Assembly: GCA_028702975.1 (NCBI GenBank)
Contig: JAQVNT010000022.1
Coordinates: 1 to 12,280 of the forward strand
Source of the DNA: Candidatus Delongbacteria bacterium
GTDB lineage: Bacteria > UBA4055
Direction of reading: 5' to 3'
DNA length: 12,280 nucleotides
This document shows, one piece after another, positions 1 to 6,850 of the stretch (its first letter is position 1; every line of letters begins with the position of its first letter). A program made the position numbers and the translations under genes. The notes below the pieces were generated by a model. That model saw only the letters and a program-made list of their open reading frames with translations. It ran no database searches and was not told the DNA's origin.

Positions 1-891
1 TTCTTTGACAAGATATTCTTCAGTTACTTCCGTATTGCCCGTTTCAAGAACAGCAGGAATACCGCATGATAAACAGGGTTCTTTCCTGTCCATAAAATAC
101 TCGTAACATTTTCTTCCCGAATGTTCGCCGAGGGTTCTTGTCCACATCGGATCCACATAGATCACATTGTAATCTTCGTCTATAACATCGAAACCGGTAT
201 TAGTGGCACCCAGAACATACTCGAACTGGGTCTTGAGATTCTTGATCTCATTCTCATTATTCCTTCTTTCTGTAACATCTCTGGCCACACCTATTATCTC
301 AATGATCTTACCGTTCTCATCAAATACCGCCTTGTCGGCCCAACCTAACCATTTCCACCCGTTAACGGTCATGGCTCTCTGTTCAACATAACAGTTATAT
401 GGCGGATTATAAAGTTTCTCCATTTCTTTTAAAGTCGCTCCAATATCTTCCTCATGAACAAGAGGCAAATATTTTTGTCCTATAAGTTCCTCTTCTTTTT
501 TCCCGAATGCTTTACAGTAGCTTGGACTAACATAAATAAAACGGCCTTCGGGATCGATTTTTACAACGAGGGTATTTTGATTCTCAACAAGAAGTCTGTA
601 TTTTTCTTCTGAAAATTTAAGGTTCCTTTTATCCTTTTCCGCTATGAAAAGATACATTATTACAAAGAGAAAGTACGGTTCGAAAAGCTCAATAAAATCC
701 TCGTAAGGGTCAAAAATATCTGATATTTTAAGCCATTCGAGAGTATTACTTAAATGGTGAAAAGAAAGTATAATGAGGTAAATTACGGTAGCTTTTATGA
801 ACGGCGGGAATTCAATACTTTTTCTTTTCAAAATGATAATACCTGCAGAAAGTATAATCATAAGGCACAACAAGTCTATAAAACCGATCAT
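1..891 (-). CDS. Membrane-anchored PAS-domain sensor, 3' end cut by the window
   Basis: An open frame runs from the ATG at 891 off the left edge, giving 297 residues without a stop. Three hydrophobic segments lie at about residues 3-22, 31-50 and 66-84. A PAS/PAC domain follows at about 96-210, with a GRFIYVSPSYC-type core and ending in DVTERR. A second PAS begins at about 219 and is incomplete. That second PAS carries C262, C273 and C276 (pattern Cx10CxxC). A histidine kinase or diguanylate cyclase domain would be expected downstream, outside the window, but nothing here shows which. The start overlaps the stop of the 91-residue gene as ATGA, and GGGAG lies 6 bases upstream, which points to coupled translation. 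It is the third gene of a leftward signalling operon. A membrane sensor is secure; the output domain is unknown. Confidence 0.86.
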   Translation of the reverse strand, partial: MIGFIDLLCLMIILSAGIIILKRKSIEFPPFIKATVIYLIILSFHHLSNTLEWLKISDIFDPYEDFIELFEPYFLFVIMYLFIAEKDKRNLKFSEEKYRLLVENQNTLVVKIDPEGRFIYVSPSYCKAFGKKEEELIGQKYLPLVHEEDIGATLKEMEKLYNPPYNCYVEQRAMTVNGWKWLGWADKAVFDENGKIIEIIGVARDVTERRNNENEIKNLKTQFEYVLGATNTGFDVIDEDYNVIYVDPMWTRTLGEHSGRKCYEYFMDRKEPCLSCGIPAVLETGNTEVTEEYLVKE

Positions 892-1163
892 TCCCCACTC
901 CCTTTTCTTTTATTGTAAAAATAGACCCATAAGAAAAGCGCAACTGCGGAGATCAATCTGGTAATATGTTCGGCTGCGTTTAATATTTCTTCGTAGAAAA
1001 AGCCTTCGATTATTGTCAACATCCCGGCTGTAAAGAGAAAAATTATCGAGATCAGAAAATACTTTTTCCCCGGAAAACCTGACAGTTTGTTCCTGTTGAT
1101 AAAATAAAAGATCATTACCAGAGCAAATAGTAAAAATGTTATTATTTCATTTTCCTGTATCAT
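888..1163 (-). CDS. Small three-helix membrane protein resembling the sensor membrane module
   Basis: This 91-residue protein has hydrophobic segments at about 7-23, 35-52 and 66-83, a Lys/Arg-rich first loop and a basic tail. No catalytic or DNA-binding motif is visible. Its layout matches the first 90 residues of the PAS sensor encoded next: a Phe-Pro pair before helix 2 (F30-P31 here, F28-P29 there), then a gapless alignment of E53/E52, I60/I59, E65/E64, L70/L69, L76/L75, F77/F76 and Y81/Y80. I infer that it is a free-standing copy of that sensory membrane domain, possibly a partner subunit. The start is supported by AAGGTG 4 bases upstream, overlapping the stop of the preceding gene. It sits between two sensor genes with an 8-base gap on one side and a 4-base overlap on the other. 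It has no known function that I recognise. Confidence 0.78.
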   Translation of the reverse strand: MIQENEIITFLLFALVMIFYFINRNKLSGFPGKKYFLISIIFLFTAGMLTIIEGFFYEEILNAAEHITRLISAVALFLWVYFYNKRKGSGE

Positions 1164-1171
1164 TTTTCACC

Positions 1172-2971
1172 TTATTCGCTAATTGTATATTTGAGTTCTC
1201 TGCCTGATTTTTTCAAAAGAGAGTTGATCTCTTTTTTAAGCTCTATCATCTTCAATTCCCTGTCCACCATAAGCCTGTTCGTTCTTTCAAGCTCTTCTGA
1301 TTTTTCCCTAATTTCCATTTCTGCTGTCTTACTCACTGTAATATCGGTAACGAATCCCTCTATGAACCTGACATCTCCATTCTCGTCGTATATGCCCTTA
1401 CCCTTTTCCAGTACCCATTTCAGTTTGCCGTTACGGTCAGTGAGCCGGTATTCAACATTAAAATGCTGCCTGTAAACAACAGCCCTTTCTATTGTGTTCT
1501 TGAGCAGAGGCACATCCTCCGGGAATACAAGATCTGAATATCTCAGATCGCCGCCGATAAGTTCTTCAGGCATATAACCTGTTATTTCCTTAGATCCTAC
1601 TGTCGAATATGAAAGCGACCAATTTCCGTCGTTTACGCACCTGTAAACCATTCCGTTCAAGTTGGAAATAAGAGAGTTCAGAAACCTCTCATTCTCTTCA
1701 ACCCTGTACCTTATTGAATACTTTTCCGTAACATCAGAAAAAACGAGGATCATTCCGTGTATAAAGCCTTTTTCATCCTTTATCGGTGCCGCCGAGTCCG
1801 ATATCTGATATTCTTTCCCGTCCTTTGAGATCAGAAGAGTATGATTTGCAAGTCCTACTGTTTCTCCGTTTTTTATCACTAATTCGACGGGATTAAGTAC
1901 TTCCTTCCTTGTTTCTGAGTTCACTATCCTGAAGATTTCTTTTATATTCTTTCCGAAGGCTTCAGAGGCTTTCCATCCCGTCAGGTTTTCTGCTGTCTTG
2001 TTCACTATCGTGATCAGACCATTGCGGTCTGTAGCTATAACTCCGTCACCGATGGACTCCAGAGTGATCCTCAGACTTTCCTCACTCTCCTTCAATGAAC
2101 CGATTTTTTTCTTTATCTCGTTCCTCAAATACCGGTTCGCGAGTATTATAACCACTACTATGGTGCAAAGCCCGATAATAATTGTCCAAAGCCATCCCGG
2201 TATTTTAAACTTATATGGTCCCGCTCCAAAAAAGTGATCAAAAGCCTTATAGTAAACTGAATTCTTGTCGGCTTTCATCTCCACCATTCTCGCATCGAGC
2301 CTATTGATGATATCGTTCGAGTACGGTGAATTTATTTCCATAGCGTACTGCATCTTCGCGGGCTGAAGTATTATCGGAGTCTTTGCGACAGAGTATTTAG
2401 TTTCGTTTAATACCCCGAAATCCTTATCAACGATCCCGGCTTCTATTTCATTTCTTTTCAGTGCTGTAAAGATATCTTCATAGCTGTTCATCTCTATTAC
2501 ATACGCATTAATAGAAAAATCTTTTAAAAGCTTTTTCAAACCTTCGGGACCTTCCAGATCAAAACTGTTCCTGAGACCCGCGATCTTCTTCCCTTCAAGG
2601 TCAAGAACAGTATTTATCTCCGAACCTTTCCATGCATAGATCCTGTTCCAGCTCAGATAAACTGTTTCCTCATTGAAAACATATTTAATTTCGCGTTCAG
2701 GCGTAACTCCCGTGTCAGGCATAATATCGATCTCGCCGGTTTCCAGCCTGTGCAGTCCTTCATTCCAAGAACCGTAAACCCATTCGATCTCCCAGTTTTC
2801 TTTCCGGGCTATTTCTACAGTTATCTCGTGCCAGAGACCGTCAACATCGCCTTTGTCGTTCAAAAATATCTTGGGCGGATTATCATACACTCCCACTTTT
2901 AAAGCGGCGGCAGGAAATGCGCAAATAATTACTGATATAAGCAGAAAAGCTTTCGCAAAATATATTCCCAT
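1172..2971 (-). CDS. Periplasmic solute-binding receptor with tandem PAS domains, no kinase domain
   Basis: The 599-residue protein starts with a signal peptide (about 1-23, ending FPAAA). A bacterial extracellular solute-binding family 3 domain (SBP_bac_3) follows at about 24-250, then a transmembrane helix at about 258-278. Two PAS/PAC domains come next (about 294-416 and 427-546), then a coiled coil (about 549-590) containing RELKMIELKKEI. In the solute-binding domain, GVTPER keeps the Thr-x-x-Arg pattern whose Arg (R93) binds the ligand carboxylate in amino-acid-binding relatives. D182 or D184 could contact an amino group. This suggests an amino-acid-like ligand but does not identify it. 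There is no HisKA, HATPase, GGDEF, EAL or methyl-accepting domain, so the signal must pass to another protein, plausibly the sensor two genes downstream. GGAG lies 5 bases before the ATG. It is the first gene of the leftward operon. Confidence 0.92.
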   Translation of the reverse strand: MGIYFAKAFLLISVIICAFPAAALKVGVYDNPPKIFLNDKGDVDGLWHEITVEIARKENWEIEWVYGSWNEGLHRLETGEIDIMPDTGVTPEREIKYVFNEETVYLSWNRIYAWKGSEINTVLDLEGKKIAGLRNSFDLEGPEGLKKLLKDFSINAYVIEMNSYEDIFTALKRNEIEAGIVDKDFGVLNETKYSVAKTPIILQPAKMQYAMEINSPYSNDIINRLDARMVEMKADKNSVYYKAFDHFFGAGPYKFKIPGWLWTIIIGLCTIVVVIILANRYLRNEIKKKIGSLKESEESLRITLESIGDGVIATDRNGLITIVNKTAENLTGWKASEAFGKNIKEIFRIVNSETRKEVLNPVELVIKNGETVGLANHTLLISKDGKEYQISDSAAPIKDEKGFIHGMILVFSDVTEKYSIRYRVEENERFLNSLISNLNGMVYRCVNDGNWSLSYSTVGSKEITGYMPEELIGGDLRYSDLVFPEDVPLLKNTIERAVVYRQHFNVEYRLTDRNGKLKWVLEKGKGIYDENGDVRFIEGFVTDITVSKTAEMEIREKSEELERTNRLMVDRELKMIELKKEINSLLKKSGRELKYTISE

Positions 2972-2976
2972 AATGT

Positions 2977-2980
2977 CTCC
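2977..2980 (-). promoter_or_regulatory. Ribosome binding site of the solute-binding PAS receptor
   Basis: GGAG on the minus strand, 5 bases before the ATG at 2971. It fixes the start in front of a clear signal peptide. Confidence 0.75.
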
Positions 2981-3000
2981 AGGCGATATTTTATAAGGTT

Positions 3001-3028
3001 AATATAACTAATGTAGCGGCAAATTCAA
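3001..3028 (-). promoter_or_regulatory. Candidate sigma70-type promoter for the sensor operon
   Basis: On the minus strand, TTGAAT (3023-3028, four of six matches to TTGACA) is followed after 16 bases by TATATT (3001-3006, five of six matches to TATAAT). Transcription would begin near 2994, leaving a leader of roughly 22 bases before the ATG at 2971 that includes the GGAG ribosome site. This is a pattern match only; the surrounding DNA is AT-rich, so chance matches are common. Confidence 0.45.
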
Positions 3029-3055
3029 GATAAATAATAATTCTTTTTTTTATCG

Positions 3056-3084
3056 TCGCAAAAAGTGATTTGATTACATATATT
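3056..3084 (+). promoter_or_regulatory. Weak candidate promoter for the rightward operon
   Basis: TATATT at 3079-3084 has a poor -35 match, TCGCAA at 3056-3061, after 17 bases. An alternative -10 is TACAAT at 3084-3089. An AT-rich tract with a T-run lies just upstream (about 3031-3052) and could act as an UP-like element. The rightward operon must start somewhere here because the neighbouring operon diverges, but the exact promoter is uncertain. Confidence 0.3.
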
Positions 3085-3103
3085 ACAATCTTAAGTGAAA
3101 TTC

Positions 3104-3107
3104 AGGA
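3104..3107 (+). promoter_or_regulatory. Ribosome binding site that decides the barrel-protein start
   Basis: AGGA lies 7 bases before the ATG at 3115, separated only by A residues. It supports that ATG, followed at once by a hydrophobic signal segment, over the in-frame TTG at 3070. Confidence 0.7.
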
Positions 3108-3114
3108 AAAAAAA

Positions 3115-6100
3115 ATGAGATATTTCCCGATATTCTGCATACTTTTAATAACGACCCTCCTCTTGCCTTTCGGTAAGAATAAAGTACAGCATCACGATTT
3201 TGACTGGAAATTCATTGAGACGGACCATTTCAGGATCTATTTTTATCAGGGAGGGGAGCATCTCGCCGATTTTACCGCTGATATGGCTGAAAAATCTCTT
3301 GAGCGTCTGAGAAAAGATCTGATGTATGTTCCCAAGTCAAAGATACATGTTATTGTTTACAACTCGCACAATCATTTTGAGGAAACGAACGTAATGGGCG
3401 GTATCCCCGAAGAATCCGTAGGCGGATTTACCGAATTCTTCAAAAACAGGGTGGTCGTGCCTTACGAGGGCAACTGGGAGGGTTTCAGGCATGTGATACA
3501 TCATGAACTCACACATGCGATAATGAACCAGATGCTTTTTCAGGGAAATTACCAGTCTATCGTTTCGGGCCTGACAAATATGAATATGCCGCTCTGGTTC
3601 ATTGAGGGCATTGCAGAGTACGAGAGCCGCGGAGGCTGGGACAGCGAATCAGATCAGACCGTACGCGATGCGGTTTATCACAATTATATCGGTAACGTCT
3701 ATTATCTTAATAATTACATGGCATACAAAGGCGGTCAGTCTCTTTTTAAATACATTGCGGATACGTACGGAAGCAAAAAGATCGGCGAAATACTCAGGGC
3801 GATAAACATGATCAGATCGACAGAAGACGCTTTTCTCGATGCTCTCGGAACCAATTTCGAGGACCTTTCGCAGAACTGGGATAAATGGCTCAAAACAAAA
3901 TACTGGGACACTCTGATCCAGACCGACGAACCTAAAAGCGTCGCTGTTATGCTGTCGGATCATGAAGAATACGGAAATTCCATAAATAATTCTCCCGTCA
4001 TAAGCCCTGACGGCAAAAAGATCGTATTTTTGAGCAACAAATCTGACTATTTCGATATATACCTGATGAGAACTTTCGACGGTCAGATAGTAAGAAAGAT
4101 CGTTTCCGGACAGTCGTCAGGAGATTTTGAGGAATTTCACTGGCTCAGACCGGGATTTGCATGGTCGCCGGACAGCAGGAATATCGCATTTTTTACAAAA
4201 AGCACTGATGAGGATGCACTTTTCATCTATGAAGCTGAAACAGGTAAAAGGCTGAAGAGAGTGAAATTCGGGCTGGACGGACTGTATTACCCCGAATGGT
4301 CAAAAGACGGCGACCACATTTGTTTTACTGGCGTAAAAGACGGGTTTTCGGACATCTACCTTTACACTATAGGAACAGGCGAACTGAAAAAGCTCACTGA
4401 TGACATTTATTCAGACAACGAGCCGAGATTTTCCCCTGACGGAACAAAGATAGCATTTTCCTCAGACAGGCTTGAAGATCTGACTATCGATAAAAAATCT
4501 CTTTCTAATGTAATGCAAAGGGACCTGAACGTTAAAGACATATTCGTTCTTGACATTGCTTCGGACACGATCACTCCCGTCACGGATTCGGGAAGTTTCA
4601 GAAAATTCTCGCCTTTCTGGATAGACGACGGCAGACTGGGATATATTTCTGACGAGTCCGGCATCTCGAACATATACTACAAAGACCTCGTTTCGGGACA
4701 GTCATCCGGGCTCACCAACCTTATGACAGGCTGTTCACAAGCTTCCTACAGCGACAACAAAATAGCGTTTACCGCAGTTTTCAAAGCCGGATACGACATT
4801 TTCATGATCAATGATGTGGAAAAACTGATCGAAGAAAGAAAAGAACCTCTTCAGGTCAGATGGTATGAAGAAACAGATTTTTCAAAAGTACAGGCGGAAA
4901 GCGATTCTACTTTTGAATTCGCAAAAACGGACCTGAGAAAATTCATGTTTCGGAAAGACCTTTTATACGACAAGCCCGCAAAAGTCATTACGGAAGAAGA
5001 GAGAGTACTGCTCAGGCAGCCAAAACCCTACGAGATTCATTTCACGCCGGATATCATCACTGTTAATGCGGGATATGCCACGGGTTACGGAGTAGTAGGT
5101 TCGACATTTCTGCAGTTTTCGGATTATCTCTCAGACCACAGATTCATAATAGCGACAGATCTCAATCAGGACATACTGAACTCGAATCTTGGAATGTACT
5201 ACTTTTACCTGAAAAACAGAACGAACATAGGCATGGGGATCAGCCACGAAGTTGTATATTACTACATCTGGGACGAGATCGAGACTGAAGTTGACGACTG
5301 GTACAGGGACAGGCTGCTGGGAATACATTTTACTGCGCAATATCCTTTCAGCAGGTTCTCCAGGATCGATTCCTCTTTTGATATCACAAGCATAGTAAAT
5401 GAAAAATGGTACGATCCTGCGGATAAGTATGAGCACGACCACACGAACACTCTTTTTACGACGGGAGCAGGTTATTCTTACGATAATGTGATATGGGGCT
5501 ATTACGGACCTGAAAACGGCACGAGGATGAGGTTTGACGCCGTATATGGTTCGGAAACAGACGATCTGACGCTTAAAGAGGAGAGCACAGGATATTTTTC
5601 AACATTCGCAATGGACTACAGGAAATATTTCAGGCTCAAAGGTGAATATCAGATCGCCATCAGGCTTTCAGGGGCACTGAGCGAAGGAAGTACTCCTCAA
5701 AGTTTTTACCTCGGTGGTTTTTCGAACTGGCTGAATTACAAATATAATGACGATTACGATTATGAGACTTTTATTGACAAATATTACTCTTCAAGGGTTT
5801 ATCCGATGAGAGGCTACAGGCTCCTTGAACAATCCGGCAACAGATATGCTCTTGTTAATGCAGAATTCAGGTATCCTTTCGTCAGATACATGGTGCTCGG
5901 TTTCCCGTTCCCAATGATCCTGGGAAAAATTGACGGGGTTCTCTTTACCGATGCGGGCAGCGCATGGAATAACTCGGATTTCAGAGGTACCGTCAAACCC
6001 GAAGGAGAGGACAGAAGACTCAAGGATATAATTTTCTCATCGGGGATTGGAACAAGAATGAACGCAGGCTATTTCATATTAAGGTACGATGTTTCATGGA

Positions 6101-6165
6101 CATGGGATTTCAATTCGGCTTCGTCGGCCCCGATCCATATTTTCAGCCTCGGAACGAACTTTTAA
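3115..6165 (+). CDS. Metallopeptidase / TolB-like propeller / Omp85-type barrel outer-membrane protein
   Basis: The protein has 1016 residues from the ATG at 3115. A signal segment covers about 2-20. A peptidase-MA-like domain (about 27-270) carries HELTH at 130-134, with a WFIEGIAEY motif at 161-169 whose E164 is the likely third zinc ligand. Six TolB/PD40-type propeller repeats begin near 291, 348, 391, 435, 497 and 541, with signatures such as ISPDGKKIVF and FSPDGTKIAF. The last 370 or so residues are rich in aromatic, alternating beta strands. They contain FYLGG (about 865-869) and an RGY motif at 899-901, like the conserved (V/M)RG(F/Y) loop of Omp85/BamA barrels, and the chain ends in Phe as outer-membrane proteins usually do. 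No POTRA repeats are visible. I infer a surface or periplasmic zinc peptidase tethered to a barrel; its substrate is unknown. It heads the rightward operon, 20 bases before rpe. Confidence 0.9.
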   Translation: MRYFPIFCILLITTLLLPFGKNKVQHHDFDWKFIETDHFRIYFYQGGEHLADFTADMAEKSLERLRKDLMYVPKSKIHVIVYNSHNHFEETNVMGGIPEESVGGFTEFFKNRVVVPYEGNWEGFRHVIHHELTHAIMNQMLFQGNYQSIVSGLTNMNMPLWFIEGIAEYESRGGWDSESDQTVRDAVYHNYIGNVYYLNNYMAYKGGQSLFKYIADTYGSKKIGEILRAINMIRSTEDAFLDALGTNFEDLSQNWDKWLKTKYWDTLIQTDEPKSVAVMLSDHEEYGNSINNSPVISPDGKKIVFLSNKSDYFDIYLMRTFDGQIVRKIVSGQSSGDFEEFHWLRPGFAWSPDSRNIAFFTKSTDEDALFIYEAETGKRLKRVKFGLDGLYYPEWSKDGDHICFTGVKDGFSDIYLYTIGTGELKKLTDDIYSDNEPRFSPDGTKIAFSSDRLEDLTIDKKSLSNVMQRDLNVKDIFVLDIASDTITPVTDSGSFRKFSPFWIDDGRLGYISDESGISNIYYKDLVSGQSSGLTNLMTGCSQASYSDNKIAFTAVFKAGYDIFMINDVEKLIEERKEPLQVRWYEETDFSKVQAESDSTFEFAKTDLRKFMFRKDLLYDKPAKVITEEERVLLRQPKPYEIHFTPDIITVNAGYATGYGVVGSTFLQFSDYLSDHRFIIATDLNQDILNSNLGMYYFYLKNRTNIGMGISHEVVYYYIWDEIETEVDDWYRDRLLGIHFTAQYPFSRFSRIDSSFDITSIVNEKWYDPADKYEHDHTNTLFTTGAGYSYDNVIWGYYGPENGTRMRFDAVYGSETDDLTLKEESTGYFSTFAMDYRKYFRLKGEYQIAIRLSGALSEGSTPQSFYLGGFSNWLNYKYNDDYDYETFIDKYYSSRVYPMRGYRLLEQSGNRYALVNAEFRYPFVRYMVLGFPFPMILGKIDGVLFTDAGSAWNNSDFRGTVKPEGEDRRLKDIIFSSGIGTRMNAGYFILRYDVSWTWDFNSASSAPIHIFSLGTNF

Positions 6166-6172
6166 CAAATTT

Positions 6173-6178
6173 AAGGAG
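6173..6178 (+). promoter_or_regulatory. Ribosome binding site of rpe
   Basis: AAGGAG lies 7 bases before the ATG at 6186. It identifies this Met as the start rather than the in-frame ATG at 6096, which lies inside the barrel-protein gene. Confidence 0.85.
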
Positions 6179-6185
6179 AATTCAG

Positions 6186-6842
6186 ATGATACATATAGCG
6201 CCTTCTCTTCTTTCTGCCGATTTTCTTCACCTGGGTGATGAAATAAAAAGCGTAAAAGACTCCGGTGCAGACTGGCTTCATCTCGATATAATGGACGGAC
6301 ATTTTGTTCCTAACATTACTTACGGTCCTTTCGTTGTGGAATTCTGCAGAAAAGCATCTGACCTCGTGCTCGATGTGCATCTTATGATAGAACATCCGGA
6401 GAACTATATTGAAAATTTCGTAAAAGCCGGAGCGGATATAATTTCGGTACACGCTGAAACATGCCCGCACATTCACAGACAGCTTCAATTCATCCGTTCC
6501 CTCGGCGTAAAATCCGGCGTGGCCATTAATCCCGCTACAGAAATAGATTTTCTGGATTATGTGATCGAAGATCTCGACATGATACTTTTCATGACCGTCA
6601 ATCCGGGATTTTCAGGCCAGAAATTCATTCATTCCGTACTCAAAAAGATCGACCTCTTCAATGAAAGATTCAGAGGGGGGTTGAAAAAAGACTTCATAAT
6701 TCAGGTTGACGGCGGAGTGAACGATAAAACCTGCGGACTTCTGACCGAAAGAGGCGTGAACTGTCTCGTTTCGGGTAATTACTTCTTCAAACATCCCGAC
6801 AGAGAACAGGCGGTAAAGATCCTGCGGGGCGAAAACCTTTAG
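6186..6842 (+). CDS. rpe: Ribulose-phosphate 3-epimerase
   Basis: This enzyme interconverts D-ribulose 5-phosphate and D-xylulose 5-phosphate in the pentose phosphate pathway, in the cytoplasm. The 218 residues match the usual length of about 220 for this TIM-barrel family. Visible motifs in order are APSLLSADF (6-14), LHLDIMDGHFVPN (31-43), DVHLMIEHP (63-71), MTVNPGFSGQKF (136-147), QVDGGVN (173-179) and LVSGNYFF (194-201). The expected metal ligands H32, D34, H65 and D175 are all present, with D34 and D175 as the catalytic acid/base pair. The glycines of the phosphate-binding loops are also intact, so the enzyme should be active. It is placed 20 bases after the barrel-protein gene and 8 bases before the radical SAM gene. 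Confidence 0.97.
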   Translation: MIHIAPSLLSADFLHLGDEIKSVKDSGADWLHLDIMDGHFVPNITYGPFVVEFCRKASDLVLDVHLMIEHPENYIENFVKAGADIISVHAETCPHIHRQLQFIRSLGVKSGVAINPATEIDFLDYVIEDLDMILFMTVNPGFSGQKFIHSVLKKIDLFNERFRGGLKKDFIIQVDGGVNDKTCGLLTERGVNCLVSGNYFFKHPDREQAVKILRGENL

Positions 6843-6850
6843 ATAAGACT

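Noticed and set aside
121..391. Two overlapping plus-strand frames of 62 and 75 residues
   Set aside because: They lie opposite the PAS domains of the sensor gene and show no protein-like motif.
3042..3052. T-run in the divergent spacer as an intrinsic terminator
   Set aside because: No GC-rich hairpin precedes it and no plus-strand gene ends upstream.
3073..3086. Direct repeat ATTAC-4-ATTAC as a regulator site
   Set aside because: The half-sites are short and in very AT-rich DNA, do not form an inverted repeat, and have no other copy I noticed.
3070..3114. TTG at 3070 as start of the barrel protein, adding 15 residues
   Set aside because: The added residues delay the signal segment, while the ATG at 3115 has a well-spaced AGGA and is followed directly by hydrophobic sequence.
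6096..6185. In-frame ATG at 6096 as start of rpe
   Set aside because: It lies inside the barrel-protein gene, adds 30 residues absent from the epimerase family, and lacks the AAGGAG found before 6186.
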